Part shown: one piece after another, positions 1-8,090 of the stretch
How positions within the stretch are numbered: the stretch's first letter is position 1
Layout: each line of letters starts with the position of its first letter
Assembly: GCA_049516635.1 (NCBI GenBank)
Contig: JBEKSX010000030.1
Location: 1 to 28,815, forward strand
Length of the DNA stretch: 28,815 nucleotides
DNA from: JBEKSX01 sp049516635
Lineage (GTDB): Bacteria; Bacteroidota; Ignavibacteria; Tepidaquicellales; OLB5
Direction: 5' to 3'
Made by a program: the position numbers and the translations under genes
The notes under the pieces: model-generated
Seen by the model: the letters and a program-made list of their open reading frames with translations, nothing else
Databases searched by the model: none
Told to the model about the DNA's origin: nothing

Positions 1-2
1 AA

Positions 3-263
3 AAGTTTGCACTGTACCAGAACTACCCTAATCCGTTCAACCCGGTGACGAAAATAGCATATGATATACCGAAGAGGACGGAAGTTATAATTAAGATCTA
101 TAACGTTCTGGGACAGCTTGTAATACAGCCTGTGAATGAAGTTAAGGAACCTGGAAAATATAACTTAGAATTTGATGCTTCCAATCTGCCCTCAGGAGTC
201 TATTATTACGTAATAAAGGCAGGCTCTTTCACAGATACAAGAAAAATGGTACTTGTGAAGTAG
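3..263 (+). CDS. C-terminal part of a T9SS-secreted protein (5' end outside window)
   Basis: The frame is open from the first bases and ends at the TAG at 261-263, so this is only the 3' end of a longer gene; the internal GTG at 45 is not a real start. The 86 visible residues are a complete type A sorting domain: LYQNYPNPFNPVT, then an IKIYNVLGQLV strand, SGVYYY and the terminal KMVLVK. In this family the domain directs export through the type IX secretion system and is removed or anchored at the cell surface. By eye about 71 of 86 residues match the sorting domain of the M1 aminopeptidase that follows, much closer than the match to the Omp28-like protein. The missing upstream part may therefore be a third M1 paralog, which is inference. 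A strong terminator-like hairpin follows at 296-327. Confidence 0.9.
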   Translation, partial: KFALYQNYPNPFNPVTKIAYDIPKRTEVIIKIYNVLGQLVIQPVNEVKEPGKYNLEFDASNLPSGVYYYVIKAGSFTDTRKMVLVK

Positions 264-295
264 TATTTATATAAAACTGTCTTACATCATTATTT

Positions 296-327
296 AAACA
301 AGGGAGCTTGCTCCCTTGTTTTGTTTT
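296..327 (+). terminator. Rho-independent terminator formed by a dispersed palindrome
   Basis: Arms 296-306 and 311-321 are perfectly complementary around a CTTG loop, and a T-rich tract continues to 327. It sits 33 bp after the stop of the truncated T9SS gene. The core 297-318 recurs exactly at 23636-23657, so this terminator is also a copy of a dispersed repeat. Confidence 0.8.
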
Positions 328-377
328 CAGCTCAGTTTATTGACGTGGTTTTTTTATTATTAATGACGAATTATTTT

Positions 378-408
378 ATTGTAATGTATACAATATTTTG
401 CAATATTA
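378..408 (+). promoter_or_regulatory. Upstream element shared by both M1 aminopeptidase genes (candidate promoter)
   Basis: This 31-bp block matches 5148-5178 at 27 of 31 positions and both copies end about 40 bp before the start codon (ATG 447 and ATG 5219). Outside it the two leaders are not obviously alike. Conserved spacing upstream of paralogs suggests a promoter or operator. I cannot assign clean -35/-10 or Bacteroidota -33/-7 boxes. Confidence 0.45.
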
Positions 409-446
409 AGTATTAATAGGCTTATCATTAATTATATGTACCACTG

Positions 447-2456
447 ATGAAAAGCACGCTGTTACTGATATTAATTATACTTTCTTCATTAGATAGTAAT
501 GTATCAGCCCAGTTAAATGGACTTAAAGGTTCATATCTCTGCTCACAGAAGAAGATGAACAGCTCTCATCAATTTATGATAAATAGGGATTCGCCCAATA
601 CCCCCAACCACAAGTTCGATGTACTGGATTATAAAATGTATTTTGATATATGGGATTGCTTCCATCCTCCTTATCAGAATGATTATCCTGCAAGCGAGAC
701 AATTAAATTTCTTGTAGACACATCGTTAAATGCGATCACTCTAAATGCTGTTAATAACTCGCTTCTCATCGATTCGGTAGGCTTGTCAGGCTTATCTTTT
801 TACCATGTATCGAATATACTTACCATTAATCTGGATAGAACATACTTACCCAGTGAGATCGTTTATGTGAAAATTTATTTCTGGCACAAACACGTTAGTG
901 ATAATGCTTTCTATGCAAACAATGGTATGGTGTTCACGGACTGCGAACCGGAAGGTGCAAGATGTTGGTTCCCGTGCTGGGATAAGCCCGGCGATAAAGC
1001 AACCCTCGATCTTACCGCTAAAGTCCCGTCGAATGCAAGGCTCGGTTCTAACGGCAGGCTGAACGATTCTACGATTACGGGAGATACTATTTATTATCAC
1101 TGGATAAGCAGGGATCCTGTTTCGACATATCTCATAACAATGATTGGTAAGATTGGCTACCAGCTTGATATTGTTTACTGGCATAAATTATCCAACCCGA
1201 TCGACAGTGTCCCTATACGGTTCTATTACAGTACCGGAGAAGATCCTTCCGTAGTCGAATCAAAGATTATCCCTATGATGACATATTATTCACAGAAGTT
1301 CGGTGAGCATCCGTTCGAGAAGAACGGCTTTGCATCCGTACCTCAGCAAATTGCTCCATGGTGCGGTGGGATGGAGGACCAGACATTGACAGATTATTAC
1401 TGCGGGCTATGGGGTGAAAATCTTACGTCACACGAATTTGCGCACCAGTGGTTCGGTGACATGATAACGTGCGGAACGTGGGCGGATGTTTGGCTGAATG
1501 AAGGTTTTGCAACATATTGTGAAGCACTCTGGTATGAGAATACCGGCGGGTATAATGCCTATAAAAGCGATATCAACAGCGATGCGAATTACTATCTGTC
1601 GACAAATCCCGGCTGGGCAATTTATAATCCGTCCTGGGCAGAAACTACTCCGCCATTCAGTATACTATTTAATACCGCTATTACATATGATAAAGGTGCA
1701 TGCGTTCTCCATATGCTCAGGTATGTTCTGGGAGATTCGCTTTTCTTTGCAGCAATAAAAGCTTATGCAGGAGATACTGCGAACTTCAAATATAAAAATG
1801 CTGTGACAGATGATTTTACCGCTTCGATAAGCCAGACTGCCGGGCAGGACCTCACATGGTTCATAAATGAATGGGTGAAACAGCCGAACCATCCATTTTA
1901 CCAGAATACGTACAGCTTTACTCCCGCGGGAGGCAGTTACTGGGACGTTGATTTTTTAGCAAAGCAGGTTCAGACAAACTCGTTGTTCCATAAGATGCCG
2001 CTTACTATAAAGATAAGCTTTACATCGGGACCCGATACGACGATAAGGTTCATGAACGATCAGAACGACCAGTTTTTCGTATGGACATTCAACAGGCAGC
2101 CCATCGCTCTCCAGTTCGATCCCGGAGATGATATCGTATTAAAAGAGGGGACTACGTTGATAGGTATAATAAAGAACGGGAAACAGGTACCGGGCAAGTT
2201 CACGCTGTATCAGAACTACCCGAATCCATTTAATCCGGTGACAAATATATCTTACGATATTGCGAAAAGAACATTAGTTACAATAAAAATATATGATGTT
2301 TTAGGAAAGCTAGTACAAAAACCGGTGAACGAAGTAAAGGAAGCAGGGAAGTATTCAATGGAATTTGATGCATCTAACCTTCCGTCAGGAGTTTATTACT
2401 ATGTGATAAGAGCGGGCTCTTTTACCGATACGAAAAAAATGGTATTGGTAAAGTAA
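447..2456 (+). CDS. Secreted M1 family zinc aminopeptidase with T9SS sorting domain
   Basis: A 669-residue gluzincin-type peptidase that should remove N-terminal residues from peptides outside the cell. Residues 1-21 are a signal peptide ending in VSAQ. The beta-rich M1 N-domain follows. The substrate-binding motif is GGMED at 307-311 (usually GxMEN). The zinc site is HEFAH at 329-333 with the third ligand Glu352 in NEGFAT, exactly the HExxH-x18-E spacing. The transition-state tyrosine is probably Tyr414 in TYDKGA. From about residue 584 to the end lies a type A sorting domain, implying type IX secretion to the surface or medium. A paralog of identical length lies at 5219-7228, and the truncated gene upstream has a near-identical sorting domain. 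The ATG at 447 is the natural start for the signal peptide; no strong ribosome binding site is visible, as is common in this group. Confidence 0.95.
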   Translation: MKSTLLLILIILSSLDSNVSAQLNGLKGSYLCSQKKMNSSHQFMINRDSPNTPNHKFDVLDYKMYFDIWDCFHPPYQNDYPASETIKFLVDTSLNAITLNAVNNSLLIDSVGLSGLSFYHVSNILTINLDRTYLPSEIVYVKIYFWHKHVSDNAFYANNGMVFTDCEPEGARCWFPCWDKPGDKATLDLTAKVPSNARLGSNGRLNDSTITGDTIYYHWISRDPVSTYLITMIGKIGYQLDIVYWHKLSNPIDSVPIRFYYSTGEDPSVVESKIIPMMTYYSQKFGEHPFEKNGFASVPQQIAPWCGGMEDQTLTDYYCGLWGENLTSHEFAHQWFGDMITCGTWADVWLNEGFATYCEALWYENTGGYNAYKSDINSDANYYLSTNPGWAIYNPSWAETTPPFSILFNTAITYDKGACVLHMLRYVLGDSLFFAAIKAYAGDTANFKYKNAVTDDFTASISQTAGQDLTWFINEWVKQPNHPFYQNTYSFTPAGGSYWDVDFLAKQVQTNSLFHKMPLTIKISFTSGPDTTIRFMNDQNDQFFVWTFNRQPIALQFDPGDDIVLKEGTTLIGIIKNGKQVPGKFTLYQNYPNPFNPVTNISYDIAKRTLVTIKIYDVLGKLVQKPVNEVKEAGKYSMEFDASNLPSGVYYYVIRAGSFTDTKKMVLVK

Positions 2457-2519
2457 GAATAAATTCCGTCAGGCTGCAATATCTCATCCGATAATAGAAA
2501 ATGTTTAAATATTGATTCT

Positions 2520-2545
2520 GAACCGATATATAGCTGGTTCTTCTA
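2520..2545 (+). terminator. Possible weak terminator after first M1 gene
   Basis: GAACC at 2520-2524 pairs with GGTTC at 2536-2540 and is followed by TTCTATAATT. The stem is only 5 bp and the T tract is interrupted, so this is a weak candidate. The rest of the 218-bp spacer (2457-2674) is AT-rich without other recognisable signals. Confidence 0.3.
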
Positions 2546-2674
2546 TAATTATTTCAATTTTATGTCCATATTTAATAATTCTTCATTTAAACGTTTTAAA
2601 TGCCATTTTTTTGATTTTTAAGTTATCATAATTAGTATTATTTTAAAAAAATAAATTAATCAGAGGGAATAATA

Positions 2675-4594
2675 ATGAAAAATTACATTACCAAATTACT
2701 ATCCGTATGCTTTATAGTTATTATAGTAGCAATATGCGGACTTTTACTCTTCGGTGCTACATCTCAGCCTGTTCTTGCAGCAGGCTATATGTACGCGGAT
2801 TTCGAGAATGTCATGTTTCCGCCAGCAGGGTGGACAGTTGCCAACACGTCAGGTTACAATTGGATATGGTCTTCTTATACAAGTGCGTATGGAGTCGGGC
2901 ACTCATGTGCTATCGTAGATTTTTATGATATACCGAGCGGGAATTTTGATCTCATCACATCAACATTTCCTGCAACCGTATCAGGGGACTCTCTTTTATT
3001 TGATCACGCTTATACCTGTGCATCAACTGAAAACGATCAGCTATCCATTTATACTTCTTCCAACGGCGGATCCACATGGACATTGCTGATCAATTTACCC
3101 GGCGGCGCTTCCGGTCCCCTTACGACCGCTCCGCCTACAATGAAATTATTTATACCTACTTCGTCACAATGGGCTACAAAAAGATACGCCCTCCCGGTAG
3201 GGACCAATTGCGTGAAGTTTACAGCCATAACAGCATTTGGCAATAATCTGTATTTTGATAATGTCAGGATAGGTTCGCAGTTTAGCAATGATGTCGGTGC
3301 CGATGCTATGACCGCACCGAAGTGGGGAATTGCACAGGGGAATTATACTCCTGCAGGCTCGGTCAGAAATTTCGGGACCACGGCGCAGTCATTCCAGGTA
3401 ACACTGACAATAAGTCCGGGCAGTTATACTAACACTCAATCGATAACTAATCTTGCACCCGGACAATCACAGAACGTAACATTCACAAATTACAATTTTT
3501 CCACAAACGGAACTTACACGCTTAAAGCTTTCACGAACCTTGCATCCGATCAGAACAGGTCGAATGACACGATTACATCAGTAGTTACAGTAACTCCTGC
3601 ACCTAGAAAAGTACTGCTCGAGTTCTGTACCGGTACTTGGTGCCAGTGGTGTGCCTGCGGAGACGCTGTGGCCGACACATTAGCCGTACGTTATCCGGAT
3701 AATTCGGTAATACTTGCATATCATGGAGCCGGTTCTGACCCTTGGATCACTTTTAACGGCAATGGTATTATCGGTATGATGGGATGGACAGGCTATCCTT
3801 CAGGAGTAATAGACAGAAGAGGCGGTGCAATGGGCTGGGGTTCATTCTTCTCGGATGGGGAATACCGCTTGTCCCAGAGCCCTGCAGCGGCTGTAAATAT
3901 AGCTTTCACTAACCTGACCTATAACTCTTCAACAAGGCTGCTCTCTGTAAATGTAGATGCAACAGCTTTATCTACTCTTTCGGGGAATTATTACATCACG
4001 TATGTAATAACTGAAGATAATCTTGTATATGCTCAGACAGGCAATAGCTACTGCCCGGGTACTTCGAACTGGGTGCATAACTGGGTCACGAGAAACATTG
4101 TGAATGGAGCAACCGGCGAGAGCATAAACTCAGGAACATGGAATCAGGGAACGACAATTTCGAAGAGCTTCAGTACCACGATCGATAATGCATGGAACGC
4201 AGCAAACTGCAATGTTAATATATTCGTATATAAGAGTATAGCAACGTTCAATGCTTCGGAAATTCAGGGAGCTGTAAAGACCTCTGTAACATATCCATTG
4301 GGAGTAAAACATCAGAATACACAGGTGCCAGCTGTATATGAACTAGAACAGAATTACCCTAACCCGTTCAACCCGACAACGAACATCAAATTTGCTATTC
4401 CCAAAGACGGCAGCGTGTCCTTAAAGATCTATGACGCGGTCGGAAGGCTGGTGGGTACCTACCTTGACGGCTTTATTAAAGCGGGATATTATAACGCTGA
4501 AGTAGAAGCATCAAATTTTGCGAGCGGTGTATATTTCTATACATTATATGCCAAGGATTTTGTCCAGACGAAGAAGATGATACTTGTGAAATAG
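2675..4594 (+). CDS. Secreted Omp28-like thioredoxin-fold protein with T9SS sorting domain
   Basis: A 639-residue exported multidomain protein. After a signal peptide/hydrophobic N-terminus (about 1-36), residues about 38-208 resemble the choice-of-anchor J / cleaved-adhesin jelly-roll type (DFENVMFPPAGWT, then paired SGDSLLFDHAYT-like strands). Residues about 210-310 look like a CARDB-type Ig fold (NDVGADAM..., SVRNFGTTAQSFQVTLTI). From about 311 the Omp28-related, thioredoxin-like domain begins with VLLEFCTGTWCQWC: Cys323 and Cys326 form a CxxC, with extra Cys318 and Cys328. A type A T9SS sorting domain occupies the last ~80 residues and is more diverged from those of the neighbouring M1 enzymes. 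Precise function is unknown; a surface disulfide or protein-binding role is conceivable. AGAGGG at about 2662-2667 is a plausible ribosome binding site for ATG 2675. Confidence 0.85.
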   Translation: MKNYITKLLSVCFIVIIVAICGLLLFGATSQPVLAAGYMYADFENVMFPPAGWTVANTSGYNWIWSSYTSAYGVGHSCAIVDFYDIPSGNFDLITSTFPATVSGDSLLFDHAYTCASTENDQLSIYTSSNGGSTWTLLINLPGGASGPLTTAPPTMKLFIPTSSQWATKRYALPVGTNCVKFTAITAFGNNLYFDNVRIGSQFSNDVGADAMTAPKWGIAQGNYTPAGSVRNFGTTAQSFQVTLTISPGSYTNTQSITNLAPGQSQNVTFTNYNFSTNGTYTLKAFTNLASDQNRSNDTITSVVTVTPAPRKVLLEFCTGTWCQWCACGDAVADTLAVRYPDNSVILAYHGAGSDPWITFNGNGIIGMMGWTGYPSGVIDRRGGAMGWGSFFSDGEYRLSQSPAAAVNIAFTNLTYNSSTRLLSVNVDATALSTLSGNYYITYVITEDNLVYAQTGNSYCPGTSNWVHNWVTRNIVNGATGESINSGTWNQGTTISKSFSTTIDNAWNAANCNVNIFVYKSIATFNASEIQGAVKTSVTYPLGVKHQNTQVPAVYELEQNYPNPFNPTTNIKFAIPKDGSVSLKIYDAVGRLVGTYLDGFIKAGYYNAEVEASNFASGVYFYTLYAKDFVQTKKMILVK

Positions 4595-4620
4595 TGTATC
4601 AACAAAACATTTATTCTTAC

Positions 4621-4645
4621 AAGGCGGTAGTAATACCGCCTTTTT
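4621..4645 (+). terminator. Rho-independent terminator after Omp28-like gene
   Basis: GGCGGTA (4623-4629) pairs with TACCGCC (4634-4640) around GTAA and is followed by TTTTT. The flanking AA/TT extends the stem. It lies 27 bp after the stop codon. Confidence 0.9.
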
Positions 4646-4945
4646 GTTTGTATACTGCACCATTAAACGGTTTTCGTTCTTATTCTCATTAAGCTGAATA
4701 AGACAGTTAGTATAAATAATTGCCTTGATTTTTGCAGATTAATATAGTATATTTACAATTGTGGTTCTTTGAAATATAAATGATTCAGGCTAGAAACAAG
4801 CTAAATATACAAGCAAGATAACTAATTTATTGCGATTTCGTTCAATTTTAACAAGTTGAACAAGCTAGCATGTAGGGGGGTAGCAAATTTAAATTTGAAA
4901 ATTAGAAATTCAAAAGTAAATTAACAAAGTTCTAAAGATACTTAT

Positions 4946-5007
4946 CTCCCCTTTACAGCCAGCCCCCGCTTGAAGCGGGCGGGCTGTCCGAAGGCGGGAA
5001 AGGGGAG
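4946..5007. repeat. Nested inverted repeat (two-storey hairpin)
   Basis: An outer stem CTCCCCTTT (4946-4954) pairs with AAAGGGGAG (4999-5007). Inside, ACAGCC (4955-4960) pairs with GGCTGT (4982-4987), and CCCGCTT/AAGCGGG forms a further near-palindrome around 4973. The GC-rich block is out of character with the AT-rich spacer and resembles the other C/T-rich hairpins at 19086 and 24226. It is part of the 620-bp gene-free spacer 4595-5218, which also contains the terminator at 4621, two palindromes (5010 and 5101) and the shared M1 upstream element at 5148. I see no coding potential in this spacer. Confidence 0.7.
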
Positions 5008-5009
5008 TA

Positions 5010-5027
5010 CCCCGACGTACGTCGGGG
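5010..5027. repeat. Perfect 18-bp GC-rich palindrome
   Basis: CCCCGACGTACGTCGGGG is a perfect dyad immediately downstream of the nested inverted repeat, followed by GGAGGGG. It could be an operator or, more likely from the setting, part of the same composite repeat. Confidence 0.65.
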
Positions 5028-5100
5028 GGAGGGGTTCATTACTAGTCATCATTACTTAAGTGACCAAAAAATTGCGATTCTGAGCTTTCTTATTACTTCC

Positions 5101-5145
5101 CATTACTTAAGTAATGGGGGGGGGTGCCTTCTGCACCCGGTTTTT
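5101..5145. repeat. 16-bp palindrome, G9 run and terminator-like hairpin
   Basis: CATTACTTAAGTAATG (5101-5116) is a perfect palindrome; a related ATTACTTAAG lies at 5051-5060. It runs into nine G (5116-5124) and then GGGTGC (5122-5127) pairs with GCACCC (5133-5138), followed by GG and TTTTT. The hairpin plus T run looks like a terminator pointing into the next gene's leader. Confidence 0.55.
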
Positions 5146-5147
5146 AA

Positions 5148-5178
5148 ATTGTAATGAATGCAATAATTTACAATATTA
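5148..5178 (+). promoter_or_regulatory. Second copy of the shared M1 upstream element
   Basis: Matches 378-408 at 27 of 31 positions and ends 40 bp before ATG 5219. It follows directly on the T run of the upstream hairpin, so transcription of the second M1 gene probably starts here or just downstream. Confidence 0.45.
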
Positions 5179-5218
5179 CATAATCTTTCTGTAAGTTTAT
5201 TAATTAAAGCAACACATC

Positions 5219-7228
5219 ATGAAAACAAAACTTCTACTCACTTTCTTCTTATTCTTTCTGACATGTAATTACCTATCCGCCCAGGTTGTTGATCAAAGGG
5301 GTTGGATAATGTGTTCACAAAAAAGGATGAAAAGTTCTAATCATTATTTTTTTAATAATGATTCGCCCAATACTCCCAAGCACAAGTTCGATGTGCAGAA
5401 TTACAAACTGACGCTGGATATCAGGAGTTGTTTTATATCACCGTATCCGCACTCGTATAATGCAACTGAGATTATTACGTTTAGGGTAGATACTGCATTG
5501 AACTCTATTTCTCTCAATGCTATTAATACTTCGCTGCAGATAAATTCCGTCAGCCTCAAGGGTGTGTCATTTACCCATAGTGCGAACATTCTGACGATCA
5601 CACTCGATAGTACTTACAACCCCGGCAGGATAATTCAGGTTGGCATCAATTACCAGCACCTTAACGTTTCAGACGGCGGTTTTTATACAGGCAGCGGCGG
5701 GGTTTTCACCGACGCCGAGCCTGAGGGCGCAAGATACTGGTTTCCTTGCTGGGATCTGCCTTCCGATAAAGCTACTTTGGACCTTACTGCTAAAGTACCC
5801 GCAAACGCTAAGCTCGGTTCTAACGGGAGGTTAAACGATTCCACATTAACTGGTGATACTCTGTATTATCACTGGGTGAGCAGGGATCCGGTAGCAACAT
5901 ACCTGATGGTAATGACGGGCAAAGTAAACTACAACCTTGATATCGTGTATTGGCACAAGATCTCAAATCCGAGTGACAGCATACCGATAAGATTTTATTA
6001 TAACAGCGGTGAAAATCCATCCGGTGTAGAAAGCATCATTGCAGATATGACAACTTATTACTCAACTCTGTTTGGTGAACATCCTTTTGAGAAGAACGGA
6101 TTTACTACAGCCCCTGCACCGGGGTTTGCATGGGGCGGTATGGAAAACCAGACGCTGACAACTTTTTGCGCTGGCTGCTGGAGTACATACCTTACTTCTC
6201 ATGAGTTTGCCCATCAGTGGTTCGGTGATATGATAACATGCGGAACCTGGGGCGATGTCTGGCTCAATGAAGGGTTTGCTACATATTGCGAAGCTCTTTA
6301 TGATGAACACACAGGAGGATATACATCGTATAAAAATGCAATTCTTTCAGATGCTAATTCTTACTTTGCCGAGCCGAATGCCAACTGGCCGATGTATAAT
6401 CCCTCATGGGCTGAAAATCCTCCGGGTCCAGATACATTGTTCGATGAAGCCATTACTTATGCTAAGGGTGCATGTGTACTGCACATGCTGAGATATGCAA
6501 TTGGTGATGTATATTTCTTCAGGTTATTAAATAGCTATGCCACCGATACTGTAAATTTCAAATTCGGTAATTCCGTGACGGATGATTTTAACGCAAAAGT
6601 AGTTGAGATCATAGGTAAAGATATATCCTGGTTCATTGATGAATGGGCAAAGCAGCCCAAACACCCTGTATATCAAAATGTTTATGATGCAGAACCTTAC
6701 GGCACAGGGCAATGGCAGCTCGGTTTTCAAACCCAGCAGGTTCAAACTAATACACCTTTTCATATAATGCCCCTCGTTGTAAAGATCACATTTGCTTCGG
6801 GTCCCGATACATCGATAAGGGTGATGAATTATGCAAATAATGATTACTTTCAGTGGATATTTGACCGCCAGCCGACAGGACTTGTATTCGATCCAAACAA
6901 CGATATCGTCCTGAAAGAAGCAAGTACAGTAGTAGGCGTAATATCAAAGAAGCTTCAGACCCCTTTGGTGTATTCGCTGTATCAGAATTACCCGAACCCG
7001 TTCAACCCTGTAACAAAGATCACATACGATCTCCCTAAGAAATCGAATGTGGTTATTAAAGTCTATGATGTGCTCGGCAGATTAATTCTGCAGCCGTTGA
7101 ATGAAGCGATGGAAGCAGGCAGACATTCTATAGAAATAAATGCTACGAATCTCCCGTCAGGAGTATATTATTACAAGATCGAAGCAGGATCATTCACGGA
7201 TGTAAAGAAGATGGTACTGGTGAAGTAA
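5219..7228 (+). CDS. Secreted M1 family zinc aminopeptidase (paralog) with T9SS sorting domain
   Basis: A 669-residue paralog of the enzyme at 447-2456, alike from the signal peptide (1-21, LSAQ) onward: both mature proteins carry MCSQK/LCSQK, NDSPNTP.HKFDV and EPEGAR.WFPCWD. GGMEN at 306-310 is the canonical exopeptidase motif. HEFAH (328-332) and Glu351 give HExxH-x18-E. Tyr414 in TYAKGA is the probable catalytic tyrosine. The C-terminal type A sorting domain starts near residue 584 (LYQNYPNPFNPVT) and ends KKMVLVK. The protein should be exported by Sec and then by type IX secretion and cleave N-terminal residues of extracellular peptides. Differences between the paralogs lie in the N-domain and around the substrate pocket (GGMED versus GGMEN; CGGMED context versus WGGMEN), so specificity may differ. 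A terminator follows at 7255. Confidence 0.95.
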   Translation: MKTKLLLTFFLFFLTCNYLSAQVVDQRGWIMCSQKRMKSSNHYFFNNDSPNTPKHKFDVQNYKLTLDIRSCFISPYPHSYNATEIITFRVDTALNSISLNAINTSLQINSVSLKGVSFTHSANILTITLDSTYNPGRIIQVGINYQHLNVSDGGFYTGSGGVFTDAEPEGARYWFPCWDLPSDKATLDLTAKVPANAKLGSNGRLNDSTLTGDTLYYHWVSRDPVATYLMVMTGKVNYNLDIVYWHKISNPSDSIPIRFYYNSGENPSGVESIIADMTTYYSTLFGEHPFEKNGFTTAPAPGFAWGGMENQTLTTFCAGCWSTYLTSHEFAHQWFGDMITCGTWGDVWLNEGFATYCEALYDEHTGGYTSYKNAILSDANSYFAEPNANWPMYNPSWAENPPGPDTLFDEAITYAKGACVLHMLRYAIGDVYFFRLLNSYATDTVNFKFGNSVTDDFNAKVVEIIGKDISWFIDEWAKQPKHPVYQNVYDAEPYGTGQWQLGFQTQQVQTNTPFHIMPLVVKITFASGPDTSIRVMNYANNDYFQWIFDRQPTGLVFDPNNDIVLKEASTVVGVISKKLQTPLVYSLYQNYPNPFNPVTKITYDLPKKSNVVIKVYDVLGRLILQPLNEAMEAGRHSIEINATNLPSGVYYYKIEAGSFTDVKKMVLVK

Positions 7229-7254
7229 ATATTAATCACCTAATAACTTTTATT

Positions 7255-7276
7255 ACCCCGCAGAAATGCGGGGTTT
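7255..7276 (+). terminator. Terminator hairpin with GAAA tetraloop
   Basis: ACCCCGCA (7255-7262) and TGCGGGGT (7267-7274) enclose a GAAA loop; only a short TTTG tail follows. It sits 27 bp after the second M1 gene and separates it from nth. Confidence 0.75.
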
Positions 7277-7355
7277 GACTTACTATCTTTATTACAATAA
7301 TTATGATATTTTTTTATATTGATTAGTAAAGTATTTCAGGATAACAAATTACAAT

Positions 7356-8090
7356 TTGGCGAATAAGATAGCTCAAATAATCAACCTCCTTGCAAAAGAA
7401 TTTCCTGAGACCAAATCCGCACCTTCACGATCCAACCCGCTTGATGTACTGATAGCCACAATGCTGTCACAGAACACAACCGATAAGACGAGCTATATTG
7501 CGTTCAAGAACCTCAAAAAACAGTATAAAAACTGGGAAAAAGTAATGAACGCCCCTCTGAGAAATATCGAAAATGCAATTATGGTCTGCGGATTGGCTAA
7601 CCAGAAAGCAAGCAGCATCAAGTCAATGCTAAAGCTTATGTACAAAAAATATGGTAAGCTTGATCTAAAATTTATCAAAAAGATGAAAGATGAGGAGATC
7701 TATGAAGAATTGCTTCAATACAAGGGTGTCGGCGTCAAGACTGCAGCATGTGTACTCGCATTCGGGCTCGGAAGAGATGTATTCCCCGTAGATACTCACG
7801 TTCACAGATTAGCCAATCGTCTCGGTCTCGTTAAAACCAAAACGCCTGATCAGACATTTGAACAGCTCAAAGACATCATCCCGGTTGGCAAAAGATTCAT
7901 GCTTCATACTGCTTTCATCCGCTTCGGCAGGAAAATATGCAAAGCCAAAAATCCTTTATGTGGCAAATGTATATTGTATGACCTATGCGAATTTAACGAT
8001 AAAGAAACTTATGCTTCGATCTCAGAGCGAGCGGATAGGAAACCGGCAGAGAATAATTTCATAGTACTGGAACACGTTGAAAATAGATAA
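7356..8090 (+). CDS. nth: Endonuclease III (base-excision repair glycosylase/AP lyase)
   Basis: A 244-residue DNA glycosylase that removes oxidised pyrimidines and nicks the abasic site. The helix-hairpin-helix is at about residues 121-132 (YKGVGVKTAA) with the catalytic lysine Lys128; the catalytic Asp146 lies in VDTHVHR. The C-terminal iron-sulfur loop has the full Cys-x6-Cys-x2-Cys-x5-Cys pattern (CKAKNPLCGKCILYDLC), so a [4Fe-4S] cluster is expected. The start is TTG at 7356: the next in-frame ATG is at residue 35, inside conserved helix sequence, so it cannot be the true start. The C-terminal ~30 residues after the cluster are longer than in the E. coli enzyme. The end overlaps the next gene by 14 bp, suggesting co-expression with the glycosyltransferase. 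Confidence 0.95.
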   Translation: MANKIAQIINLLAKEFPETKSAPSRSNPLDVLIATMLSQNTTDKTSYIAFKNLKKQYKNWEKVMNAPLRNIENAIMVCGLANQKASSIKSMLKLMYKKYGKLDLKFIKKMKDEEIYEELLQYKGVGVKTAACVLAFGLGRDVFPVDTHVHRLANRLGLVKTKTPDQTFEQLKDIIPVGKRFMLHTAFIRFGRKICKAKNPLCGKCILYDLCEFNDKETYASISERADRKPAENNFIVLEHVENR

